Translations under genes and position numbers: made by a program | Part shown: piece by piece, positions 7,509 through 13,771 of the stretch | Position numbering within the stretch: the stretch's first letter is position 1 | How the letters are laid out: each line of letters opens with the position of its first letter | Notes under the pieces: model-generated | Told to the model about the DNA's origin: nothing | Database searches by the model: none | The model's input: only the letters and a program-made list of their open reading frames with translations | Source of the DNA: Clostridia bacterium | Lineage (GTDB): Bacteria; Bacillota; Clostridia; Christensenellales; Borkfalkiaceae | DNA length: 13,771 nt | Assembly (NCBI GenBank): GCA_017457345.1 | Contig: JAFTHR010000133.1 | Span: 1-13,771 of the forward strand | Direction: 5' to 3'

Positions 7509-8741
7509 TTACAACTTAATTTTTACCGTTTTGCCCTTGTGTAAACGGGATTCTTCGGCAGCAAAACTCATTAAATGGCTCTCCACCGAAACGTCAAGAT
7601 AAGTCACCCCAACGGCAGGTTCGCCGTTAAGCGTTTTATATAACCCTTCCATCATATAGAAATCTCCACCTGCGTGCCCGCCGACGTTCGCCTGCGACAA
7701 GTCGATAGGCACTTGCTCTACTTTCCCGCCGAAATAACGAATTTCTAATTTGCCTTCTTCTACCACACCCACGAGTTCGGCTTTCGTGCCGTGCACTTTC
7801 AAATCTCGATAAATCGTATTCGAAAATGCCGTCATAGTATGCGTTGCCGTTTTCCCGTTTTCGAACTGCAAAATGGTCACTTCATGGTCTACCACGTCGT
7901 TATCGCAACGGTACACGCAGCGGTCGTATTGCGTTTTCGGCAAATCCGCTAAAATGTTTTCTTCGGTAAGTTCTTTGGTGGTAAAATATCCCGCCATCCA
8001 CTTTTTATTTTCGCTCGTGTAAATTGTTTGCGCCTTATAAATACAATCGGTGCAAGGGCAATCGGAACAATATGCCGTGCTCCCTTCCGGCGCGTTCGCG
8101 GCGTTGAAATGGTACAGCCCGCCTTGAGAGTTTACCGAAAGGCAGGTTTCATCCATTAAGTAGCGCAAAATATCCATATCGTGGCAACATTTTGCCAAAA
8201 TCATAGGGCTAGACTCTTTTTTGTTGCGCCAAGGACCGCGCACGAAACTATGTGCTTGGTGGTAATACCCCACGTTCTCACTTGCGTTAATCGTTACGAT
8301 TTCACCAAGTTTTCCACTCTCGATAATACGCTTTACCGTGGAATAGAACGGCGTGTAGCGAAGCACGTGGCATACCACTACTTTTTTACCGTATTTCAAA
8401 CTTGCGCGATAAATATCTAAACAATCCTTTTTATTATTCGAGATCGGCTTTTCCAGGAGCAAATCGTATCCTCCTTTCATCATAGCAATCGCGTGCTCTT
8501 TATGGTCGGCGTCCTGCGTGGCAACCGCAACTACGTCCGCATGGATTTGTTGTGCCAAAAAGTCTTTATAATTTTCAAAAATCAAGGTCTCGGGATATTC
8601 CACCTTTGCCTTTTCCCGGCGATTCGCGTCCGTTTCAATAATTGCAACAAGTTCGAATTCTTCGGGGTATTTTTTTGCGTACTGCGCGTAGATGCCACCG
8701 CGTTGACCTAACCCGAAAACAACTAATTTTTTCTTACCCAT
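7509..8741 (-). CDS. Gfo/Idh/MocA family NAD(P)-dependent oxidoreductase
   Basis: These enzymes oxidise or reduce sugars and cyclitols with NAD(P). The 410-residue protein opens with a Rossmann fold, KLVVFGLGQRGGIYA (5-19), and has the family hallmark EKP (97-99), whose lysine is catalytic. A likely active-site HDMD follows at 187-190. An insertion at 225-233 carries four cysteines as CxxCxCxxC and probably holds a zinc ion; similar clusters occur in a subset of Gfo/Idh proteins from saccharide gene clusters. The C-terminal sheet domain is complete, ending with SHLMSFAAEESRL, which resembles the usual family end. The start is preceded by CGGAGAAAG. It is the first gene of the likely unit that continues to the PHP and GH4 genes, under the promoter at 8790-8818. 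Confidence 0.92.
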   Translation of the reverse strand: MGKKKLVVFGLGQRGGIYAQYAKKYPEEFELVAIIETDANRREKAKVEYPETLIFENYKDFLAQQIHADVVAVATQDADHKEHAIAMMKGGYDLLLEKPISNNKKDCLDIYRASLKYGKKVVVCHVLRYTPFYSTVKRIIESGKLGEIVTINASENVGYYHQAHSFVRGPWRNKKESSPMILAKCCHDMDILRYLMDETCLSVNSQGGLYHFNAANAPEGSTAYCSDCPCTDCIYKAQTIYTSENKKWMAGYFTTKELTEENILADLPKTQYDRCVYRCDNDVVDHEVTILQFENGKTATHTMTAFSNTIYRDLKVHGTKAELVGVVEEGKLEIRYFGGKVEQVPIDLSQANVGGHAGGDFYMMEGLYKTLNGEPAVGVTYLDVSVESHLMSFAAEESRLHKGKTVKIKL

Positions 8742-8762
8742 TTCTTTCTCCGCTATGTTTTT

Positions 8763-8778
8763 GTGGCGCTTGCGCCAC
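8763..8778. promoter_or_regulatory. 16-bp perfect palindrome at the Gfo/Idh transcript start
   Basis: GTGGCGCTTGCGCCAC reads the same on both strands apart from the central TT. It starts about five bases after the predicted transcript start (near 8783) and ends before the ribosome binding site. It could be a repressor operator or a 7-bp leader hairpin; the centre does not match the CG-centred LacI type. No regulator gene is in the window. Confidence 0.5.
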
Positions 8779-8789
8779 TATACTGCTAT

Positions 8790-8818
8790 ATTATACCAAA
8801 TCCCACCCTCGATTACAA
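8790..8818 (-). promoter_or_regulatory. Promoter of the Gfo/Idh-PHP-GH4 unit
   Basis: A -35 box TTGTAA (8818-8813) and a consensus -10 box TATAAT (8795-8790) are separated by 17 bp, giving a start near 8783 and a leader of about 40 nt. It lies just past the terminator of the small RNA at 8838-8974. Confidence 0.75.
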
Positions 8819-8837
8819 GCCTTTTTTGTGAAAAAAC

Positions 8838-8974
8838 ACAAAAAATCTCACCGCCCGTTTTACGAGCGGCGAGACTGAAATATATTGGAGGTTTCGTGTA
8901 GTCCATTTAGTATTATTGAGCAAAGCGCACATCCCAAACGCCGCACGCTTTCCCACCGTAGTTTCGCTACGTTT
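8838..8974 (-). ncRNA. Candidate small RNA or attenuator leader
   Basis: With the promoters and the palindrome, this explains most of the gene-free stretch 8742-9054. A promoter at 8980-9009 and a strong terminator at 8840-8874 bound a transcript of about 135 nt. The first hairpin is CGTAG-CGAAA-CTACG (8971-8957). A second pairs AAAGCG with CGCTTT, and GCGGCG (8944-8939) lies in its loop. A mostly unpaired stretch contains CCTCC (8891-8887), complementary to the Shine-Dalgarno core. GCGGCG could alternatively pair with CGCCGC (8871-8866) in the 5' arm of the terminator, which would act as an antiterminator for the Gfo/Idh unit. I do not recognise the family. A free-standing sRNA and a cis-acting leader are both possible. 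Confidence 0.5.
8840..8874 (-). terminator. Intrinsic terminator of the small RNA
   Basis: On the minus strand TCTCGCCGCTCGT (8874-8862) pairs with ACGGGCGGTGAGA (8858-8846) over 13 bp around a three-base loop, followed by TTTTTT. Its two G-U pairs would be mismatches on the plus strand, so it acts on minus-strand RNA. Confidence 0.88.
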
Positions 8975-8979
8975 ATTTT

Positions 8980-9009
8980 ATTATACCAAAAACGGACAAG
9001 CGCCGTCAA
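8980..9009 (-). promoter_or_regulatory. Promoter of the small RNA at 8838-8974
   Basis: A -35 box TTGACG (9009-9004) and a consensus -10 box TATAAT (8985-8980) are separated by 18 bp. The predicted start is near 8974, just before the first hairpin. It lies within 50 bp of the nitroreductase stop codon. Confidence 0.7.
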
Positions 9010-9054
9010 TAGCGGTTTTTCCTTTTTTTGTCATAAAAAACCACGCACTTTTCC

Positions 9055-9579
9055 TTATTTCAAATACGAAGTGGCAATCCTTTCATTTTGAATTTGGCGC
9101 TCTTGATAAGTTTCCGCCGTCTTTCCCACAATCAGGGCGCAGCAGGGAATCATCCCTTCGGGTAAGGACAAGCGTTCCAGCAAATCCGCTCTTTTATTCA
9201 ACACGCGGATTGCACCCCATATATGGCACGCACCCACGCCAAGTTCCACCGCCGTAAGCGCCATATTTTGCGCTATAATTGCCGCGTTGGAATAGTTTAC
9301 GTTATCTTGCGGCGGCTCGTTGATTTGCGAAGAAATTAAAATCATTGTGGGCGCGCCGTACAAAGGGTGAGAAGAAGGATTGCCGTTTGCTTCCGCCGTC
9401 GCTCTATCTAAATCGGCTAAAAATTCTTTTTGCGTAATAACGCAAAGGTGCAACGTATCGTACCGTGCCCGACCCACGGGTGCGGCGTATGCCGATTTTA
9501 AAAGTTCGGCAAGTTCCCCTTGCGAAACGGGCTCGCCCGTATAACTGCGAATCGTTCTTCTTTGATAGATCGTTTTCAT
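9055..9579 (-). CDS. Nitroreductase-family flavoprotein (internal start of the fused frame)
   Basis: Translation from the internal ATG at 9579 gives a 174-residue protein matching the compact nitroreductase fold. These flavoproteins use FMN and NAD(P)H to reduce nitro groups, quinones or flavins. RRTIR at residues 7-11 is the FMN phosphate-binding arm. APVGRARYDTL and the AAIIAQNMALTAVELGVGAC helix match the conserved core. AGGAG at 9586-9590 sits six bases before the ATG, so a separate protein is expected whether or not the longer fusion is also made. Its natural substrate is unknown. The stop is followed closely by the small RNA promoter, and no clear terminator for this gene was seen. Confidence 0.8.
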   Translation of the reverse strand: MKTIYQRRTIRSYTGEPVSQGELAELLKSAYAAPVGRARYDTLHLCVITQKEFLADLDRATAEANGNPSSHPLYGAPTMILISSQINEPPQDNVNYSNAAIIAQNMALTAVELGVGACHIWGAIRVLNKRADLLERLSLPEGMIPCCALIVGKTAETYQERQIQNERIATSYLK

Positions 9580-10809
9580 TCCTTTCTCCTTTTTTCTAGT
9601 TTTATACACGTACGCGTACACGGCAACGGAAAGCAGCGCACACAAAAGCCCTACCGCCAAGCCGCACTTCATTCCAAGCGTTTCCGAAGTCAATCCAAGT
9701 TCGCTTGCCCAAGCAGGCAACGCCGAAGCCGAAACAACGTCCGTAATCGCACCCACGAGTTGGGGCGCAACTGAAGCGCCTAAGTCTCCGCCCGCCGCCA
9801 TCATAGCGAACACGAACACGCTTCCACTCACGCGGGAAGACGCCACCACGAGCGTTCCCGGCCAAAGCATAGAAACGCAAAAACCCGTAAGCGCACACGC
9901 CGCCAAACCAAGCCAACTCACGTTCGTAAACACCGCTATCGCATAACAACACGCCGCGCCGATCCCGCCTAAAAGCAGCACCTTTTCCACGTTCTTTCCA
10001 CGGCTAGCGTACAGCGTTCTACCGAGCCCGAGCGAAGTGGCAAATAGTGCCACGCCGAGCACGTCGCCAATCACCTTATCGAGCCCAAGCGCACGCTCTA
10101 AATAACTAGAACTCCATTGTGCCATGGTCACTTCGGTAGCGCCACCCACGAACATAGCGAACACGCACACCCAAAGCCCTTTGCTCTTTAACAGGGGCAG
10201 AATATTGCTTGCTCGCTCCGGCTTTTCCATTTCAGGAAGTTCCGCCCTTGCAAAAACGAGCGCAGCCACCACGGGCACAACCAAAACGGCAACCACTAAA
10301 AACTGCCAGTTTTCTTCTCCAACCAAGAACAAAAACAACGTTGCAAACACCACGAACGCCACCACGCCCCAAGCGTAAGTAGAATGGAGTTTACTCATCT
10401 CTCTTTCGGGATTATCGGCAGGCAGGGCAGCAATTACGGGGCTAATGAGCACTTCGTTTAACCCGCTCGCCGCCGAAAACACGAGCGTGCCGAGCGCAAT
10501 CCCTAAATAGGGCACGCTTGGGAATAAAACGGGTGCAAGCGCGTAGAGCACGAACCCTACCGACGCAATCACGGGCGTACTTTTCACCGCAAGCGTGATA
10601 TTGAATTTATGCGAGAAAAAGGAGAAAATCCAGTCCACGCAAAATTGTGTGACGAAGTTAATTAAAACAAGCGCACCCAACAACGAATAGGAAAAACCGT
10701 ATAGGTTGCGGAACGGAATAAATAAGATAGGGGAAAGATGCGCCACAATAGACATTGTGACGTTCGTTATATAACACCCCATCCGCACGCGCTTTTCGTT
10801 TGCAGACAT
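9055..10809 (-). CDS. MFS transporter read in frame into a nitroreductase (584 residues)
   Basis: Residues 1-410 form a major facilitator superfamily transporter with about 12 membrane segments, probably a sugar or small-solute permease given its neighbours. Its last segment ends with VAVYAYVYKTRKKEK. Residues 411-584 are a complete nitroreductase-type flavoprotein, with the FMN-contacting QRRTIRSY near its start. No stop codon separates them. The join contains an ideal ribosome binding site and ATG for the nitroreductase, and an out-of-frame TAG (9598-9596) would end the transporter if the AAAA run at 9603-9600 had one more base. This may therefore be a recent fusion, an indel, a sequencing error, or a true bifunctional protein. 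The transporter start is supported by GGAG seven bases upstream. It lies 17 bp after the TIM-barrel gene, in the same unit. Confidence 0.8.
   Translation of the reverse strand: MSANEKRVRMGCYITNVTMSIVAHLSPILFIPFRNLYGFSYSLLGALVLINFVTQFCVDWIFSFFSHKFNITLAVKSTPVIASVGFVLYALAPVLFPSVPYLGIALGTLVFSAASGLNEVLISPVIAALPADNPEREMSKLHSTYAWGVVAFVVFATLFLFLVGEENWQFLVVAVLVVPVVAALVFARAELPEMEKPERASNILPLLKSKGLWVCVFAMFVGGATEVTMAQWSSSYLERALGLDKVIGDVLGVALFATSLGLGRTLYASRGKNVEKVLLLGGIGAACCYAIAVFTNVSWLGLAACALTGFCVSMLWPGTLVVASSRVSGSVFVFAMMAAGGDLGASVAPQLVGAITDVVSASALPAWASELGLTSETLGMKCGLAVGLLCALLSVAVYAYVYKTRKKEKGMKTIYQRRTIRSYTGEPVSQGELAELLKSAYAAPVGRARYDTLHLCVITQKEFLADLDRATAEANGNPSSHPLYGAPTMILISSQINEPPQDNVNYSNAAIIAQNMALTAVELGVGACHIWGAIRVLNKRADLLERLSLPEGMIPCCALIVGKTAETYQERQIQNERIATSYLK
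9586..9590 (-). promoter_or_regulatory. Internal ribosome binding site within the fused frame
   Basis: AGGAG followed by AAAGGA and ATG (9579) lies inside the joined MFS-nitroreductase reading frame. A well-placed Shine-Dalgarno sequence at a domain boundary argues that the two halves were separate genes. Confidence 0.75.
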
Positions 10810-10826
10810 AATACTTCTCCGTTTTT

Positions 10827-12083
10827 TTAGTACTCTAATTTAAACAAATCGAACCCGCCCGGCTCTAACCAAACGCCTGCTTCCACGGCGTGCTTGCCGC
10901 GCACGAAGTAGGCGTCCCAGTGCGACTTTTCAAAGTCCACCGTTTGATCGTTATACAACCGCCAAACCTTTTTTACGTTGCCGTTTAAAACTAAATGGAA
11001 ACGATCGGAATTATCGTACGAGTTGTTGAAAATCATCACGAATTTTTCGCCTTTCTCGTTTTCAAAAATACTCAAAAGACCGGGCGTTCCGTTTAAGGAT
11101 TGCGCCCCTGCAATCCCCAACTCTTCCATCACAGGAATATCCACGCGGAAGAACCCGTAGCCGCCGTATTCCTTGCCGATACAAAACGTATCTAAGTGTT
11201 TAGACGTGTTGATGATTTTTCCATAATCCCACAAGAACCGCTTATGCAGACGCGCCATATCGCCGTACGTTTGCGTTTCTTTCCCGAATTCGTCTATCGC
11301 CGCGCCGCGGTAATTGTTATAGCGGTAGTTATTATAGAATGTGAACCAGAACACGCCGCTGCAACCGGTGGCTACCGCCGCGTTGAATTGCCAACGAAGT
11401 TCGTTTTGGTTGGGTACGCGGTATCTAAAATGCCCCACGCCGAGCGCGATACAAAAGAGCGCGCGGTCGTTTCGTTTTGCCGCTTTGGTGTAATGATAAA
11501 GGTTGGCAAAAAAGTTATGTATCCATTCCTTTTCAGGGTTCATTTGCACGTAGCAATCGTAAGAAAAGGCAGGGCAATTCGATTCTTTTGCAAAATCGTC
11601 GATCCATTGTGCAAAGGTCTTTCCTTGCGTGTTATACCCGCAATCCTTCAACCCGTCGTACGGCAGAAAGTTCACGTACGGCATAAGGTGCGGCGCAACT
11701 TCTAGTTGGATGTTGCACACTTCTTGGCAGGGCAAGATCGCTTCCCCGTACGGCTCGTCCCCGATAAAAAAGCCGAGCGTTGCGGGATGATACCCAAAGT
11801 CGTTTACCGCTTCTTGAAAGGTTTTGCGGTATTCTTCGGGCGCGTTTTTATACGTTTGTACGCGAGCCCGCGTATCGCATACGATTAGGGAAATCCCCAT
11901 TTCCGCGCACGCGTCCATTGCCGCTAAAAACTCCGCCTTGTCCGTTGAGCCAGGATTATAGAAAGGCGTCATAGCGAAAGTCAGTCCACATTCTTTCCAG
12001 CGCGCTACTTCCTCTCTCGTCCACTTAAACCCTGGATAATAACAAGCCCAAAACCCGATAGGAAACTCTTTAAATTGCATCAT
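10827..12083 (-). CDS. TIM-barrel glycosidase-like protein
   Basis: The 418-residue protein resembles clan-A-type glycoside hydrolases with a TIM barrel and a C-terminal beta domain, but I cannot name the family. N-terminal IGFWACYYPGFKW and MTPFYNP (39-44) fit early barrel strands. FFIGDEP (105-111) looks like the strand-4 motif carrying the acid/base glutamate (E110). LRWQFNAAVATGCSGVFWFTFY (229-250) fits a late strand. The C-terminal 110 residues (FVMIFNNSYDN onward) form a beta-sandwich-like tail. There is no signal peptide, so it acts in the cytoplasm on imported substrate. The start is ATG at 12083 or the next codon; AGGAG (12095-12099) overlaps the TAG stop of the LRR gene and lies 11 bp upstream, rather long spacing. 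The MFS gene follows after 17 bp. Confidence 0.75.
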   Translation of the reverse strand: MMQFKEFPIGFWACYYPGFKWTREEVARWKECGLTFAMTPFYNPGSTDKAEFLAAMDACAEMGISLIVCDTRARVQTYKNAPEEYRKTFQEAVNDFGYHPATLGFFIGDEPYGEAILPCQEVCNIQLEVAPHLMPYVNFLPYDGLKDCGYNTQGKTFAQWIDDFAKESNCPAFSYDCYVQMNPEKEWIHNFFANLYHYTKAAKRNDRALFCIALGVGHFRYRVPNQNELRWQFNAAVATGCSGVFWFTFYNNYRYNNYRGAAIDEFGKETQTYGDMARLHKRFLWDYGKIINTSKHLDTFCIGKEYGGYGFFRVDIPVMEELGIAGAQSLNGTPGLLSIFENEKGEKFVMIFNNSYDNSDRFHLVLNGNVKKVWRLYNDQTVDFEKSHWDAYFVRGKHAVEAGVWLEPGGFDLFKLEY

Positions 12084-12097
12084 AGTATATTTTTCTC

Positions 12098-13771
12098 CTA
12101 CATTGTTGCCCGACTGCTAATCGGATATTCCAAATTTATACCTTTTAAAACGCCAGCGCCGTTTTCCGGCGTAGATACGTCTACGCGTTGATATCGGCTG
12201 CCGCTCTTCATTGTCCACCAACTCGTACCCGAAGGGAACGTTGCTTCACTTAACGCGTTGCATCCCGTGAACGCCCCTTTGCCAATGACCTCCGCACCGA
12301 GCGTTATCGTTTGAAGGGACGAGCAGTAGTTAAACGCATTCATACCAACCGATTCACAGTTGATTTCCGCCGTTTTTAATCTCGTACAGTTTTCAAACGC
12401 TTGCGGCGAAAGCACGCTTACGGTAGACGGGATGCTAATAGACGTGAGTTTTTTGCACTCTGCAAACGCCAGCGTAGAAATTTTGAAAACGCCCGAAGGA
12501 ATGGTAAAGGTTTCAATAGAAGTTCCTTTAAACGCTTCATCTGGAATTACTATCAGTTCTGCGCTTTCAATGGTAATTTCCGTAAGGCACTCAAGCCCCA
12601 TAAACGCACCAGCGCCCATTGTTTCAAGCCGATCTCCGATCGATACTTTCTTCAAACCCGAAAGCCTAAACGCTTCAACACCGATCGTTCTTAAATTCAT
12701 AGGCATTACAAGCGTGGTGAGCGACGAGCAACCGTAGAACGCGTAGTCTGGAATGGTATCGATAGACTGATATAAACTTACGTCCGTGAGCGAATTACAG
12801 GATTTAAAAGTGCTTACGCCGAGCACCGTACCCTGCAAAAGGGTGGCGTTTTTCAAGTTATCGTAATTCTCAAACTGACTTTCTTTGAGCGTACCGCCCG
12901 TAATCGTCACCGTTTCCAAGTTTTGTAAGAAATCGGGAGAAAGCGCCGCAACGTCGGCACACATGGTCACCGTTTTAAGATTATTCGAGAACACTTCTTC
13001 GCCAAACGAAGTGATTTGATCGCAAAGTTCCACTTCCACAATCGCACAACCCGCAAACGCGCGGCTACCGATCGTGCCGATTCTTATGAACTCTACGCTA
13101 GAAAGCATAGTGCATTCTTCAAACGCCGAATCGCAAATCGTTCCAGGCGCACTCCAGTACTCGATCTGTGCCGAAGAAAGCATCGTACAGCCGTAGAACG
13201 CACCCGCGCCGAGCGTGTTCGCGCGCACTTCAATGCTCGTGATCCCCGTACAGTTTTTAAAGGCGTTTTCACCAACTTCGTAGCTCTCTACCGAAAGTTC
13301 GGTCACGTTCGCACAACCTTCAAAGGCGCTTGCGCAAATCTTGGAGCAATCCTTAATCGTAAGTTTACGCAATTTTGTATGCCCCTTGAAGGCTTCCGTA
13401 GAGAGCGTGCCGTCCGTTAAGGAAAGTTCTTCTACGTTCGAAACATCAATCACCGAAGCCACTTCCGCAGGTGCGGATAAAACGCTTACCATATGCAAAT
13501 CTTCAAACGCCTTTTCGTGGATTCTCCAACCCGCAGTAGCGCCTGACACGGTAAGATTCGTTATTTGCGTGCAACCCTTAAACGCATAGGGATAGATATT
13601 GCTGCTCGTATGCCCAACGTACAGCGTTTTAATGCACGTTTTGCCTTCAAACGCGAACGGTTGGATAGCAGTTAACCCATCTGCCGTGCTAACCGTTTCC
13701 GCCGTACCCAGGTACGAAACTAACGATTGATACACCGTGCCGCTCTCTTTGGTGATTTTCAAAATAAAGCA
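12098..13771 (-). CDS. BspA-type leucine-rich repeat protein, 5' end outside the window
   Basis: The 557 visible residues consist almost wholly of about 20 LRR_5/BspA-type repeats of 22-24 residues, with the pattern AFxGCxxLxxLxIxxxxxxIxxxAF, from about residue 30 to 510. A short non-repeat tail with SWWTMKSGSRYQ follows. The frame is open to the last base of the window. The only start-like codon near the edge, a TTG at 13762, has no ribosome binding site, so the true N-terminus, and any signal peptide, lies beyond the window. Such proteins are usually surface or secreted and serve in adhesion or binding of host or plant material. The stop overlaps the ribosome binding site of the glycosidase-like gene, so the two are cotranscribed. 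No LPXTG or other wall anchor is seen at the C-terminus. Confidence 0.9.
   Translation of the reverse strand, partial: CFILKITKESGTVYQSLVSYLGTAETVSTADGLTAIQPFAFEGKTCIKTLYVGHTSSNIYPYAFKGCTQITNLTVSGATAGWRIHEKAFEDLHMVSVLSAPAEVASVIDVSNVEELSLTDGTLSTEAFKGHTKLRKLTIKDCSKICASAFEGCANVTELSVESYEVGENAFKNCTGITSIEVRANTLGAGAFYGCTMLSSAQIEYWSAPGTICDSAFEECTMLSSVEFIRIGTIGSRAFAGCAIVEVELCDQITSFGEEVFSNNLKTVTMCADVAALSPDFLQNLETVTITGGTLKESQFENYDNLKNATLLQGTVLGVSTFKSCNSLTDVSLYQSIDTIPDYAFYGCSSLTTLVMPMNLRTIGVEAFRLSGLKKVSIGDRLETMGAGAFMGLECLTEITIESAELIVIPDEAFKGTSIETFTIPSGVFKISTLAFAECKKLTSISIPSTVSVLSPQAFENCTRLKTAEINCESVGMNAFNYCSSLQTITLGAEVIGKGAFTGCNALSEATFPSGTSWWTMKSGSRYQRVDVSTPENGAGVLKGINLEYPISSRATM

Noticed and set aside
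8887..8898. A plus-strand GGAGG followed by GTG, resembling a translation start
   Set aside because: The GTG is followed at once by TAG, so nothing can be encoded. The motif is better read on the minus strand as CCTCC in the small RNA.
8783..8911. A minus-strand frame of about 42 codons running from the small RNA through its terminator
   Set aside because: There is no ribosome binding site, and it runs across the terminator stem and the next promoter, so it is a chance open frame.
13760..13762. TTG near the window edge as the start of the LRR protein
   Set aside because: No ribosome binding site precedes it, the frame stays open to the last base, and no signal peptide follows, so the gene is cut by the window edge.

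Overview
The window looks like a chromosomal segment of a low-to-moderate GC Firmicute, most likely an uncultured gut or rumen Clostridia member. This is inferred from strong AGGAG ribosome binding sites, TTGACA/TATAAT promoters with 17-18 bp spacers, a SecB-like protein of Clostridial type, a BspA-type leucine-rich repeat protein, and sugar-catabolic genes of the Gfo/Idh/MocA and GH4 families. No insertion sequence, phage gene, CRISPR array, tRNA or rRNA was seen.

Left part (1-2710, plus strand). The housekeeping gene mnmA (tRNA 2-thiouridylase) comes first. A strong separate promoter then drives a short unit. That unit encodes an 87-residue protein with 24 cysteines, 19 acidic residues and a single lysine, followed across a small hairpin by a lipoprotein with a threefold beta-strand repeat. 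A bidirectional terminator closes this half.

Middle part (2710-5000, minus strand). A small lipoprotein and a zinc-ribbon membrane protein form a two-gene unit. Upstream of them is an approximately 210-nt stretch with its own promoter, 5' and 3' arms that pair over long range, and a terminator; it is a candidate structured RNA. Next is a monocistronic SecB-like chaperone gene with a textbook promoter and terminator.

Right part (5000-13771, minus strand). There are two likely sugar-related transcription units. The upstream one runs from the LRR protein (cut by the window edge) through a TIM-barrel glycosidase-like protein and an MFS transporter that reads in frame into a nitroreductase. The downstream one holds a Gfo/Idh/MocA oxidoreductase, a PHP-domain phosphoesterase and a GH4 glycosidase. 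Between them, 8742-9054 holds two promoters, a perfect palindrome and a short structured RNA or attenuator. Together these genes suggest import of a glycoside and its cleavage by hydrolytic and NAD-dependent chemistry; the substrate cannot be read from the sequence.

The most unusual items are the cysteine-rich acidic protein (1221-1484), the long-range paired RNA candidate (4064-4273), the second small RNA or attenuator (8838-8974), and the MFS-nitroreductase reading-frame fusion, which a single-base change would undo.
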